Shown piece after piece: positions 1 through 8,619 of a DNA stretch of 64,000 bases (its first letter is position 1; every line of letters starts with the position of its first letter). The position numbers and the translations under genes are program-made. Under the pieces are notes generated by a model. The model saw nothing but the letters and a program-made list of their open reading frames with translations. It ran no database searches and was not told where the DNA came from. The DNA comes from Salinibaculum sp. SYNS191 (GTDB lineage: Archaea; Halobacteriota; Halobacteria; Halobacteriales; Haloarculaceae): NCBI RefSeq assembly GCF_037338445.1, contig NZ_CP147838.1, positions 2,356,001-2,420,000 of the forward strand, written 5' to 3'.

Positions 1-623
1 CTGGCGGACTGCCGTTCGCGGGGGACCGAGATTGCCCACTGGTTGTTGTTACAGAAGAAGACGGCGGGGACGTCGAACACGCCCGCGAAGTTCATTCCCT
101 CGTGGAAATCTCCCTCGGAGGTGGCCCCGTCGCCGAAGTAACAGAGGAACCCGCGGTCCTCGCCCTTGAGTTTCGACGCCCAGGCCGCGCCCGTCGCGTG
201 GGGGACCTGCGTGGCGATGGGCACGGAGACGGTGAACATGTTGACGCGCTCGGGTGCGACGTTGCCCTCCGGGCTGCCCATCCAGTACAGCAGGATGTCC
301 TCCAGCGGCCAGCCGAGCACGTAGCCGACGATGTGCTCGCGATAGCTCGGGAACACCCAGTCCTCCTCGGCCAGCGCGTGGGCGCTGCCGACCTGCGCGC
401 CCTCCTGGCCGGACAGCGGCGGATAGGTTCCCATCCGGCCCTGGCGCTGGAGGCTGACCGCCCGCTGGTCGAAGTGCCGGCCGAGCTTCAGGTCCCGGTA
501 CATCTCGACGAACTCGTCGTCGGAGAGGTCGGGAACTGTCGCGCCGTCGCTCACCTGGCCGTCCTCGTCCAGGATGCGGATGCGGTCGTCCGGGTCGCGC
601 TGGAGGGTACTCAGAAGAACCAC
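1..623 (-). CDS. pdhA: Pyruvate/2-oxoacid dehydrogenase E1 alpha subunit (N-terminal part)
   Basis: Partial gene; its 3' end lies beyond the left edge, leaving about 207 N-terminal residues. The protein is the thiamine-diphosphate-binding alpha chain of the 2-oxoacid (pyruvate) dehydrogenase complex, which decarboxylates pyruvate and passes the acetyl group to lipoyl-E2. Visible family features are the RxFDQRAVSLQRQGRMGTYPP block, the GQEGAQVGSA segment, the FPSYREH segment and the GDGATSEGDFHE thiamine-diphosphate motif. A stop codon lies immediately upstream in frame, so the GTG at 623 is the first possible start. It lies 137 bases downstream of lipA on the same strand, linking the complex to lipoate synthesis. 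Exact oxoacid specificity cannot be read from this fragment. Confidence 0.9.
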   Translation of the reverse strand, partial: MVLLSTLQRDPDDRIRILDEDGQVSDGATVPDLSDDEFVEMYRDLKLGRHFDQRAVSLQRQGRMGTYPPLSGQEGAQVGSAHALAEEDWVFPSYREHIVGYVLGWPLEDILLYWMGSPEGNVAPERVNMFTVSVPIATQVPHATGAAWASKLKGEDRGFLCYFGDGATSEGDFHEGMNFAGVFDVPAVFFCNNNQWAISVPRERQSA

Positions 624-760
624 CTACCTGATACTGACATGTGTTAGAACATCACCCGGCGTCGGTATATGGTTTTCGCGGGTCGGGCCACCTCGCACCG
701 GTGCGCACGCTGACGGATGTGGGCTTTTCCCCGCCCGACGGCGACCAAACTGACCGTCCG

Positions 761-1741
761 TCAGTCGCCGGAGCGGGCGCGCTGGCGGGCGGTATCGGCG
801 GAGAGCCCGTCGCGTTCGAGCGCTTCGACGAACAGTTCGCCGGCGCGGTACGACGAGCGGACCATCGGCCCCGAGGCACAGTACAGGAAGTCCAGTTCCT
901 CCTCGGCGACGCGCTGCCAGGTGTCGAAGGCGTCGGGGTGGATGTACTCCGAGACTTCCAGGTGCGAGCGGGAGGGCTGGAGGTACTGGCCCAGCGTCAC
1001 GATATCGACGCCGACCGACCGGAGGTCGGCCAGCGTCTGGTAGACCTCGTGGTCGTACTCGCCGACGCCGAGCATGATGCTGGTCTTGGCGTAGGCGTCG
1101 CTTTCCGTGGCAATCTGGCGCAGGACGGACAGCGACTGCTCGTAGCCCGCGCGGCGGTCACGCACCGGCCACTGCAACCGCTCGACGGTCTCGACGTTGT
1201 GGGCGAGGACGTCCGGCCCGGCGTCGATGACTTTGCCTACGAGGGAACTGTCGCCCTGGAAGTCGGGGATGAGCGCTTCGACCATCACGTCGGCGTTGCG
1301 GCGTTTGATGGCCCGGACGGTCTCGGCGAAGTGGCCCGCGCCCTGGTCGGGCAGGTCGTCGCGGTCGACGCTCGTGAGCACGACGTAGTCGAGGCCGATA
1401 TCGGCGACGGCGTCGGCGACGTTGTCGGGTTCCTCGGGGTCCAGCGGGTCCATCCCGCCGGTCTCGACGTCGCAGAAGTTACAGCCCCGCGAGCAGCGGT
1501 CGCCCATCAGCATGAACGTGGCCGTGCCGGGGCCGTCTCGTCCCTCCTCGGCGGCAGACGCCGCCTCGGCATCCGGAGGCGCGTTCGCGCCTCCCGACCA
1601 GCACTCTCCCATGTTCGGACAGTTGGCCTCCTCGCAGACCGTGTTCAGGTCGCGGTCGCGCAGGGACTGCTTGATGTGGGTGAAGCGCTGGCCCGACGGC
1701 GGGCGCATCTTCAGCCACTCCGGCTTGCGGGACCGACTCAT
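761..1741 (-). CDS. lipA: Lipoyl synthase LipA
   Basis: Radical-SAM enzyme (326 residues) that inserts two sulfurs into protein-bound octanoyl groups to make the lipoyl cofactor of 2-oxoacid dehydrogenases and the glycine cleavage system. Both iron-sulfur cluster motifs are present: the auxiliary-cluster cysteines 36, 41 and 47 (CEEANCPNMGEC) and the radical-SAM CxxxCxxC at 83, 87 and 90 (CSRGCNFC). Between them, residues about 50-71 are an extra low-complexity segment where the family normally runs directly from GECW to GTATF. The DNA of this insert is palindromic (see findings). The downstream gene is pdhA, a user of lipoate. Confidence 0.95.
   Translation of the reverse strand: MSRSRKPEWLKMRPPSGQRFTHIKQSLRDRDLNTVCEEANCPNMGECWSGGANAPPDAEAASAAEEGRDGPGTATFMLMGDRCSRGCNFCDVETGGMDPLDPEEPDNVADAVADIGLDYVVLTSVDRDDLPDQGAGHFAETVRAIKRRNADVMVEALIPDFQGDSSLVGKVIDAGPDVLAHNVETVERLQWPVRDRRAGYEQSLSVLRQIATESDAYAKTSIMLGVGEYDHEVYQTLADLRSVGVDIVTLGQYLQPSRSHLEVSEYIHPDAFDTWQRVAEEELDFLYCASGPMVRSSYRAGELFVEALERDGLSADTARQRARSGD
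1529..1594. repeat. Palindromic in-frame insertion inside lipA
   Basis: The 66 bases encode the extra residues 50-71 of LipA. They contain a perfect inverted repeat at 1575-1594 (9-base arms, 2-base loop) and a second at 1550-1565 (ggcggc/gccgcc, 4-base loop). The flanking protein sequence is canonical LipA on both sides, so the segment looks like an inserted palindromic mini-element carried in an open frame. Confidence 0.6.
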
Positions 1742-1801
1742 TGTCGGAGCAAGGGGGCCCGCGGACTAAAGCCTGCGGACCGGGTCGTCGGTCGCCGGGA
1801 C

Positions 1802-2347
1802 TCACTCACTCGGAGCGACCAGGCGCGTGAGGCTGGCACACAGCGCGAACGTCCAGAGGACCGACAGCGCGACGCCGACACCCACGACGGCGGCCTGCCA
1901 CGCGAGGGCCGGTTCGAACCCGACGGCGTTGCCGACGACGACCAGCCCGCCGTACAGGACGACCAGCGGCAGGCCGAGGAGAGTGCCGACGGGGGTCACC
2001 AGCGTCGACACGATCGACGGCACGCCGCCAGCCATCGCGGCGACGAGGTACGCACCCGCGCCGAGGACGACCGACCCGAAGACCGCGAGCGTCGCAGTCC
2101 CGGGGTGGACCGCGCGGTCCGCGAGCCAGTGGGCGCCCGCGATTCGCTCGCCGTCGAGGACCGAACAGAGTCCGGCGGCCGCGAGGTAGCCGGCGACCAG
2201 CGAGCCACAGAGCAGCGCCGCGTGATCGAGTCCGAGGCTGCCGCTCCTGCCCGCGTCCCGGAGGACGAAGTAGGCGAGCGGGGCCGCGACCGTGGCCGCC
2301 GGGAGGACCAGCGCCCGGCGAGGGTGGAGGGCGTCGACCAGTTGCAT
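1802..2347 (-). CDS. Small multi-pass membrane protein, unknown function
   Basis: A 181-residue, Ala/Val/Leu-rich protein with five or six likely membrane helices (about residues 10-28, 43-62, 85-107, 112-140 and 150-172). I do not recognise a named family. It ends 60 bases before lipA on the same strand and may share its transcript. The 93-base gap to the divergent gene at 2441 must hold both promoters. It has no catalytic motif or lipobox. Codon use matches its neighbours, so it looks like native chromosome. Confidence 0.7.
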   Translation of the reverse strand: MQLVDALHPRRALVLPAATVAAPLAYFVLRDAGRSGSLGLDHAALLCGSLVAGYLAAAGLCSVLDGERIAGAHWLADRAVHPGTATLAVFGSVVLGAGAYLVAAMAGGVPSIVSTLVTPVGTLLGLPLVVLYGGLVVVGNAVGFEPALAWQAAVVGVGVALSVLWTFALCASLTRLVAPSE

Positions 2348-2440
2348 GCGTGATACGTCTCGCCTGCTCGTGAAAAGCGTTCGCGATGGGTTCTCGGCTC
2401 CAAAAGGTACTTACCTGCGAACGAGGTGACACTTGAGTGA

Positions 2441-4846
2441 ATGGACGCCACGCTCACCCTGGCGTGGTTCGGTGTCGCCCTCCTCCTGGCCGGCCTGGCG
2501 CTGCCCGTCGTGGGCTGGCTGTTCCCCGACTGGCCGGACCGGGGCGCCGCGCTGGCACCGGCCACTGCCTTCGCCGTCCTGACCGTGACCGCCTACTGGG
2601 TCGGCCAGTTCGCGTTCGGTTCCCACGCGCTCGTCGCGGGCGTCGCCGTCCTCGTCGTCGCGGCAGCCGTCGCCCTTCGCCGCGGGCCCGGCGTCGCCTT
2701 CCGCCCTCTGGTCGCTCCGCTGGCGGTGTTCAGCGTCGCCTTCGCGCTGCTGCTCCTGTTGCGGGCGCTCGGTCCGGCGATAACGCCCTACGCCGGCGAG
2801 CAGTTCCTCGACTTCGGGCTGATTCAGGCCGTCCGCCGGACGGACGTGCTCCCGCCGCGGGACATCTGGTTCGCCGGCGAGCGCATGCGCTACTACTTCG
2901 GCGGGCCGCTGCTGTCCGGCCTGCTCACCTGGCTGACCGACACGCCGCCGCGGTACGCGTACAACCTCGTCCTCCCGACGGTCCTCGCCGCGCTCGCGAC
3001 GGCCGCCTACGGCGTCGCCGGGGCCGTCGCCGACGAGCGCGGCCTGCCGACGCCGGTGGCCGGCCTGCTCGGCGTCTTCCTCGTCGCGTTCGCCGGCCCG
3101 CTCACGACGGCCGCCCGGGGACTGGCGAGTTACCTCCCCCGGGACCTGGTCGCCGAGTGGGGCCGGACGCTGTTCGTCGCCATCCGCTCGGGCCTGTCCT
3201 ATCCGGAGAAGGTCGACGCCGCGCGCTTCCTGAACGGCGGGGAGTTCAACTACTGGTTCGGGCGCTACTCGGTCCCGGACGCGCCCAACGTCTTCCCCTT
3301 CTGGACCTACGTCAACGGTGACCTCCGGCCGCACATGTACGCCGGCCCCTTTCTCCTGCTGGCGGTCGGGCTCGCCCTCGCCTACTACCGGACGGCCCCC
3401 GACCGTGTCCGCCGCCGGCAGGCGCTGGTCTTCGGAGCGCTCCCGTTCGTCGGCGGCCTGCTCGCCGTGACCAACACGTTCGACCTCCCGGCCGTGGTCG
3501 GCATCGTCTGGCTGACCGTCTTCTTCGCCGACGGCGACCCGACGTCGCTGTTCCCCGCGCCGGTCGCGACCCGTCTGCGTCGCGCCGGGTCGTGGGTCGA
3601 CGACCGCCTGTCACTCCCCGCAGCGCGGGCGGACGGCGGGCACGCCGTCACCGACGCGGGGTGGCTCGCCGACGAACTCCGCGAGGCCGCGACGGCCGCG
3701 GTCGTCGCTGTCACCGTCGCAGCGCTCGCCTGTCTCTGGGCCGCCCCGTTTCTGCTTGACCACACCGCCCAGAACGAGGGGCTCGCGCTGTTCGGCCCGG
3801 CGAGCAACGTCGGCGGCCTCCTGCTGGCCTGGGGCGGCTTCCTGCTCGCGTTCTGGCTGGCGTTCGTCCCCCGGCTGGTCGAGGGGTGGACCCGCCGCCG
3901 TCGCGTCGCGCTCGCCGTTGGCTTCGCCGCTGCCGTCGGCCTGACGACGCTGCTCGGCAACCCCGCGCTCGCGCTGTTCGTCCCACTGGTCGCCGGGGGC
4001 TGGTGGCTCCACCGGTCCGGCCGCGCCCGCGGGTTCGACGTCGTCCTCGTGGTCGCCGGCGGTGGGCTGGTGCTGTTCCCGGAACTCGCCTACGTCGCGG
4101 TGTGGCCCTACGACCCCAACGCGCCCCGCTGGAACACCGTCTACAAGATAGCCATGCAGACCTGGGCGCTGTGGGGTATCGCGGCGGCGGTCGCGCTGAC
4201 GCGCGTGTACTCGCGCGCACGCCGTGCGCTCGCGGGCGCGAACGAGGCGGTCGACGTTCCCCGTCCCGGACTCCGTGCAGTCGCCGCGGTGACTGCGACG
4301 CTGTTGCTCGTCGCTCTGGCGACGTTCCCGACCTTCGCCGTCTGGACGGCCACGGACCCGATACTGGCCGGCGACGACCCGGACCTCTCGCTGAACGGGA
4401 CCGCCCACGTCAGCGAGACACACGCCGACGGGATGCGCGCCATCGAGTGGCTCCGGACCGAGACGGAGGGCCAGCCGACGATGGTCTCCCGGCCGACCGA
4501 CGACTCGGTCTACACGTGGGGCGAGGGGGCGAACCTCGCGGCCTCCTTTTCGGGCGTCCCCACACTGGCGGGGTGGCGCCACGCCGCCGGCTACCACGGC
4601 CTGGACCGCTACCGTGACCGCGTGAATTACACCGAGGCCATCTACGAGCGTGACTGGGCGGTGGCCCGGGACTCGCTGCGGTACTTCGAGGTCGAGTACA
4701 TCTACGTCGGCCCCTCCGAGCGGGAGGCCTATGGCGAGCGCGACTTCGCCGCGCTGTCGCCGGCGGTCACCGTCGCCTACGAGAACCCGTCGGTGACCAT
4801 CTACCGCGTCGACCAGTCGGCACTCGCCGACGACGCCGGGGGGTGA
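2441..4846 (+). CDS. DUF2298 (Chlor_Arch_YYY) multi-pass membrane protein
   Basis: An 801-residue integral membrane protein with more than twelve predicted helices. It matches the DUF2298/YYY family of archaea and Chloroflexi: the signature RMRYYFGGPLLSGLLTWLTDTP region (about residues 147-168) contains the diagnostic tyrosines, and a GEFNYWFGRYS stretch follows near residue 268. The family is thought to be glycosyltransferase-like (GT-C fold) enzymes of the cell envelope. That is family inference and no catalytic residue can be proven here. The ATG at 2441 sits in the divergent promoter region shared with the 1802-2347 gene. The C-terminal 150 residues are a soluble domain that appears to face outside. 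Confidence 0.85.
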   Translation: MDATLTLAWFGVALLLAGLALPVVGWLFPDWPDRGAALAPATAFAVLTVTAYWVGQFAFGSHALVAGVAVLVVAAAVALRRGPGVAFRPLVAPLAVFSVAFALLLLLRALGPAITPYAGEQFLDFGLIQAVRRTDVLPPRDIWFAGERMRYYFGGPLLSGLLTWLTDTPPRYAYNLVLPTVLAALATAAYGVAGAVADERGLPTPVAGLLGVFLVAFAGPLTTAARGLASYLPRDLVAEWGRTLFVAIRSGLSYPEKVDAARFLNGGEFNYWFGRYSVPDAPNVFPFWTYVNGDLRPHMYAGPFLLLAVGLALAYYRTAPDRVRRRQALVFGALPFVGGLLAVTNTFDLPAVVGIVWLTVFFADGDPTSLFPAPVATRLRRAGSWVDDRLSLPAARADGGHAVTDAGWLADELREAATAAVVAVTVAALACLWAAPFLLDHTAQNEGLALFGPASNVGGLLLAWGGFLLAFWLAFVPRLVEGWTRRRRVALAVGFAAAVGLTTLLGNPALALFVPLVAGGWWLHRSGRARGFDVVLVVAGGGLVLFPELAYVAVWPYDPNAPRWNTVYKIAMQTWALWGIAAAVALTRVYSRARRALAGANEAVDVPRPGLRAVAAVTATLLLVALATFPTFAVWTATDPILAGDDPDLSLNGTAHVSETHADGMRAIEWLRTETEGQPTMVSRPTDDSVYTWGEGANLAASFSGVPTLAGWRHAAGYHGLDRYRDRVNYTEAIYERDWAVARDSLRYFEVEYIYVGPSEREAYGERDFAALSPAVTVAYENPSVTIYRVDQSALADDAGG

Positions 4847-4891
4847 CCGGCGGACAGAAACGACTATACTTGCCCCACCCTGTCCACCGAT

Positions 4892-7291
4892 GTGACAGGC
4901 CACCCCGACGCCAGGACGGAAATTCCCGTCTCCGAGGTCTTACCCGGCTTTGCGGGGGCGTTTCCCTTCGAGCGCTTCAACGCGATGCAGTCAGAGGCGC
5001 TCCCGGCGCTGCTCGACTCGGAGGACAACGTCGTGGTCAGCGCCCCCACCGCCAGCGGCAAGACCGCCATCGCGGAAGTCGCCATCTGTCGCACGCTCGA
5101 CGCGGACGGCACCGCCCTCTTTCTGGCTCCCCTGCGCGCGCTCACGAACGAGAAGGAACGCGAGTGGGAGCGCTTCGAGGACCTGGGCTACTCGGTGTAC
5201 GTCGTCACCGGCGAGCGCGACCTGAACCCCCGCCGGGCCGAGCGCGCGGACATCCTCGTGATGACCCCGGAGAAGGCCGACTCCGCGACGCGCAAACACG
5301 ACACGCGCCGCTATTCGTTCATCGAGGACGTCGACTGCTGTGTCATCGACGAGGTCCACCTGCTCGACTCCGACCGCCGCGGGAGTGTGCTCGAGGTGAC
5401 CATCTCCCGCCTGCGTCGCCTCTGTGACCCCCGCGTCGTCGCGCTGTCGGCGACGATGCCCAACGTCGACGACGTGGCCGCGTGGCTCGACGCCCCCGAG
5501 GAGACCACCTTCGCCTTCGGCGAGGAGTACCGCCCGGTCCCCCTGGAGGCGGACGTGGCGACCTACAGCCACGGCGAGAACGCCTTCGCCGACAAGTACC
5601 GCCGCCTCTATCGCGCCCTCGATTTGACCGAGCAGCACATCCGCGACGAGGGGCAGGCGCTCGTGTTCGTCTCCTCGCGGCAGGACACCGTCCAGGCCGC
5701 GAAGACGACCCGCGACGAACTGACCGAGCGCGACATCCCCATCGGTGCCCGCGGGGACTACGACTTCCACAACGACGCCGCGGACCTGCAAAACGACACG
5801 CTGCGCCAGTCGGTGCTCGACGGCGTGGGCTTTCACCACGCCGGCCTCGCCCGCGAGGACAAGAACCGCGTCGAGGAGTGGTTCCGCGAGGGGAAGATAC
5901 AGATTCTGTTCTCCACGTCGACGCTCGCCTGGGGCGTGAACCTCCCCGCACGCTGTGTCGTCATCCGCGACACGAAGCTCCACGACCCGCTGGAGGGCGA
6001 GGTCGACATGAGCCCGCTGGACGTCCTCCAGATGCTCGGCCGGGCGGGGCGGCCGGGCTACGACGACCGGGGGTACGCCTGGGTCGTCTGCGACCGCTCC
6101 GACGCCGACCGCTACCGCGCCCTCTTGAAAGACGGCAAGACGATCGAGTCGCGGCTGGCAGAGACGCCCAACGAGGCCAGCGACCCGGTCGCCACGGACC
6201 TCGCCGTCCACCTCAACGCCGAAATCGCGCTGGGGACCGTCGGCGACGTCGAGGACGCGATGGACTGGTTAGAGACCACCTTCTACTACGTCCGCGCCCA
6301 GCGGGCGTCGGACTACGTCGCCGGCGACGCCCTGCGCGAGCGCGTCAGCGACACGCTCCAGTGGCTGGTCGACCGCGAGTTCGTCGAGATGGACGGTCTC
6401 TCGGTCGAACCCACCGCGCTCGGCCGCCTCGCCTCCTCCTTCTACCTCCGCCTGGAGACCGCCCGGCGCTTCGCCGACCTGACCGACCGCGAGGACTTCT
6501 CGGAACTCGACGTCCTCCGGGCCGTCGCCAGCACGACCGAGTTCCAGAGCGTCAGCGCCCGCTCCGACGAGGAGGAGGCCGTCGCCGCGGTGCTGGGCGA
6601 CGCCGCGGCGGACCTGGAGGCCGGCCCGCGGAAGGTGCTGGCCATCCTCCGCGCGGGGATGAACGGGACCACGCCGTCGGCGCTCAAAAGCGACGCGTGG
6701 ATCATCCGCCAGAACGCGCTGCGCCTGCTGGCCGCGCTCCGGGCGGTCGTCGACCGCTTCGGGACGCCCGAGCAGGCCAACCTCGTCTGCCGCGTCGAGG
6801 CCCGCGTCGACCACGGCATCAGCGACGACGCCGTCGGCCTGACCGCTATCGACGGCGTCGGAGCGACGCGGGTCGGCAAACTCGCCGCCGCCGGCTTCCG
6901 GACGCCCGCGGACCTCGTCGAGGCGGGGACAGACCGCCTCGCCGCGGCCGGACTGGGCGAGGGTGCAGCCGAGCGCGTCGTCGAGCACGCACGGGAACTG
7001 CCCGCCATCGACGTCGACTGGGGCGGGTTCCCCGAGACCGTCGGCCGGGGCGAGCGGGCGCTCCACGAGGTGACGGTCCGGACGACCGCCGGCAGCGCCC
7101 GCGCGGGCCTGCGCGTGACGGTCAACGGCCGGGAGATGACACGCAAGGACAGCTACCTCGGCGAGACGACGCTGCCGGTCGCGGTCTTCGGCGGCGACGA
7201 CGCGGACCTGGAGTTTTCTGTCCACGTCACCTTCCCCGACCTGCCGCTCCCACCGGTCGTCCACAGTCGCTCGGTCCGCGTGGTCGAGTGA
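4892..7291 (+). CDS. Ski2/Mer3-like superfamily 2 DNA/RNA helicase
   Basis: A 799-residue ATP-dependent helicase. Motif I APTASGKT is at residues 51-58, motif II DEVH near 152-155, motif III SAT near 185, and motif VI QMLGRAGRPGYD near 379-390. The C-terminal half has a winged-helix/Sec63-like region, a helix-hairpin-helix (TAIDGVGATRVGKL, about 650-663) and a final Ig/C2-like beta domain (about 705-799). That order resembles Mer3/Brr2 and Hel308 enzymes, so a role in repair, recombination or RNA remodelling is likely, but the substrate is not identifiable. The start is GTG at 4892; the overlapping ATG at 4890 is followed at once by a stop. It lies 45 bases after the DUF2298 gene. Confidence 0.92.
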   Translation: MTGHPDARTEIPVSEVLPGFAGAFPFERFNAMQSEALPALLDSEDNVVVSAPTASGKTAIAEVAICRTLDADGTALFLAPLRALTNEKEREWERFEDLGYSVYVVTGERDLNPRRAERADILVMTPEKADSATRKHDTRRYSFIEDVDCCVIDEVHLLDSDRRGSVLEVTISRLRRLCDPRVVALSATMPNVDDVAAWLDAPEETTFAFGEEYRPVPLEADVATYSHGENAFADKYRRLYRALDLTEQHIRDEGQALVFVSSRQDTVQAAKTTRDELTERDIPIGARGDYDFHNDAADLQNDTLRQSVLDGVGFHHAGLAREDKNRVEEWFREGKIQILFSTSTLAWGVNLPARCVVIRDTKLHDPLEGEVDMSPLDVLQMLGRAGRPGYDDRGYAWVVCDRSDADRYRALLKDGKTIESRLAETPNEASDPVATDLAVHLNAEIALGTVGDVEDAMDWLETTFYYVRAQRASDYVAGDALRERVSDTLQWLVDREFVEMDGLSVEPTALGRLASSFYLRLETARRFADLTDREDFSELDVLRAVASTTEFQSVSARSDEEEAVAAVLGDAAADLEAGPRKVLAILRAGMNGTTPSALKSDAWIIRQNALRLLAALRAVVDRFGTPEQANLVCRVEARVDHGISDDAVGLTAIDGVGATRVGKLAAAGFRTPADLVEAGTDRLAAAGLGEGAAERVVEHARELPAIDVDWGGFPETVGRGERALHEVTVRTTAGSARAGLRVTVNGREMTRKDSYLGETTLPVAVFGGDDADLEFSVHVTFPDLPLPPVVHSRSVRVVE

Positions 7292-7487
7292 CCCGTCTGG
7301 TAGCGAAACGGCAGCAGAACTGTTCGTAAAACCTCTAAAAGAATCTGGGGTGGTTATGAAACGTCTGTAGAACCGTGTAAAACGTCCCGTATCCGGTCCA
7401 AGCCGACGAAAACGACCCGAAATCGCGCTAGCCGTCGACCCGTTATATGGAGGTATGCGTGTATAGGTTGGCGTGAGGAGACCCACC

Positions 7488-7736
7488 ATGTCGAACGCGT
7501 CCCCCTTCGAGTCCGATTCCAGCGCGTCACTCCGGCGACGCGTGACCGCACAGCCCTTTCAGAGTGTTTGCCTGCCGGCGGTCCGCTTCGTCGGCTTCTG
7601 GACGGCGGTCCTGCTGCCGTTCGTCCTGGTGAGCATGCTCGTCACCGGGCTAGCCGGTCAGTCCCCGTCGCTGGTCGGCGGCCTGCTGGCGTGTAACGTC
7701 GCCGGACTGGTCCTCGGGCGCGACTACAACAGCTAG
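7488..7736 (+). CDS. Small haloarchaeal membrane protein
   Basis: An 82-residue protein with a polar N-terminus (about 30 residues) followed by two hydrophobic helices (about 36-56 and 60-76), so probably an inner-membrane hairpin. The ATG at 7488 is preceded by GAGGAG at 7475-7480, a good ribosome-binding site; an upstream in-frame GTG at 7473 overlaps that site and is less likely. A TATA-like ttatatgg at 7443-7450 lies about 40 bases upstream. I do not recognise the family. Confidence 0.65.
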   Translation: MSNASPFESDSSASLRRRVTAQPFQSVCLPAVRFVGFWTAVLLPFVLVSMLVTGLAGQSPSLVGGLLACNVAGLVLGRDYNS

Positions 7737-7934
7737 ACGCCGCTGGTGGGACTCCTCACCTGCACCGGCACACGACCGACGCCCTCCCACACCACCCCCG
7801 CCCCTGCCACGGGGCACTCCCCCCTGGAGTCTTCGGGGCCACACGCCCCACAGTACCACTCCCCTTTCCCGAGACCTGTTGTTTGACCAACAGCGTTATT
7901 CGCCCCGTCCCCGTATACGTGTGTGGTGTTACCT
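7737..7934. other. Intergenic region with promoter of the DJ-1-like gene
   Basis: About 200 bases without a supported gene. The first 130 are C-rich with no recognisable element. The end holds an inverted repeat (7876-7893) and a likely TATA element (gttattcg, 7895-7902) placed correctly for the gene starting at 7935. Confidence 0.5.
7876..7893. promoter_or_regulatory. Operator-like inverted repeat upstream of DJ-1/PfpI gene
   Basis: Perfect dyad CTGTTG-tttgac-CAACAG immediately upstream of a TATA-like gttattcg and 42 bases before the ATG at 7935. This is a typical position for an activator or repressor site at an archaeal promoter. The binding protein is unknown. Confidence 0.5.
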
Positions 7935-8528
7935 ATGGGCAAGTCAATCCTGATGATCGTCGGCGACTTCGGCGAGGACTACGAGATAATGGTACCGTTC
8001 CAGGCGCTGCAGATGGTGGGCCACGACGTCCACGCCGTCTGTCCCGAGCGGGAGGCCGGTGAGACAGTCAAGACCGCCATCCACGACTTCCGCGGCGACC
8101 AGACGTATCTGGAGGAGCGCGGCCACGACTTCGAACTCAACGCGACGATGGCCGACGTCGACCCCGCGGACTACGACGCACTCGTCGTCCCCGGCGGACG
8201 CGCGCCGGAGTACCTGCGGACGCACGAACCGGTACTCGACGCCGTCCGGCACTTCTTCGAGGAGGATAAGCCAGTCGCGGCGGTGTGCCACGGCCCGCAG
8301 ATTCTCGCTGCCGCGGGCGTCCTCGACGGCTACGACATCACGGCGTACCCGGCGGTGCGCGCGGAGGTCGAGGCCGCCGGCTGTTCGTGGGTCGACGGCG
8401 TGACGACCGACCGGAACCTCGTGACCGGCCAGGCCTGGCCGGACCACCCCGAGTGGCTCGCGCAGTTCATGGACCTGCTCGGCGACGAGGTCAGCCACGG
8501 CGAACCCGTCGCCGCTGCCGACGACTGA
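7935..8528 (+). CDS. DJ-1/PfpI family protein (class I glutamine amidotransferase-like)
   Basis: A 197-residue protein with the DJ-1/PfpI fold. The nucleophile-elbow cysteine is Cys118 in [10 protein letters not shown], and an acidic residue is available near the start (DFGEDYEIM). Family members act as deglycases, glyoxalases, chaperones or peptidases of damaged proteins; the specific reaction is not decided by sequence. The ATG at 7935 begins the first beta strand ([13 protein letters not shown]), while an upstream in-frame GTG at 7923 would add only four residues. The upstream operator-like dyad suggests regulated, perhaps stress-induced, expression. Confidence 0.88.
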   Translation: MGKSILMIVGDFGEDYEIMVPFQALQMVGHDVHAVCPEREAGETVKTAIHDFRGDQTYLEERGHDFELNATMADVDPADYDALVVPGGRAPEYLRTHEPVLDAVRHFFEEDKPVAAVCHGPQILAAAGVLDGYDITAYPAVRAEVEAAGCSWVDGVTTDRNLVTGQAWPDHPEWLAQFMDLLGDEVSHGEPVAAADD

Positions 8529-8543
8529 GCCGCCACACACACA

Positions 8544-8548
8544 TTTTT
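8544..8548 (+). terminator. Oligo-T terminator after the DJ-1-like gene
   Basis: TTTTT run 16 bases past the stop at 8528, the usual archaeal intrinsic termination signal. Confidence 0.45.
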
Positions 8549-8619
8549 CGGACCGGAGACCCGACAGTGCCATCGCTCCGTCCGTAGCTTTACGTACCGG
8601 TACGGGACCACGTCCGCCC

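Noticed and set aside
7733..7942. Minus-strand ORF with a CxxC-like pair before the DJ-1 gene
   Set aside because: It overlaps the promoter and operator dyad of the DJ-1 gene, has no initiation signal and its second half is low-complexity.
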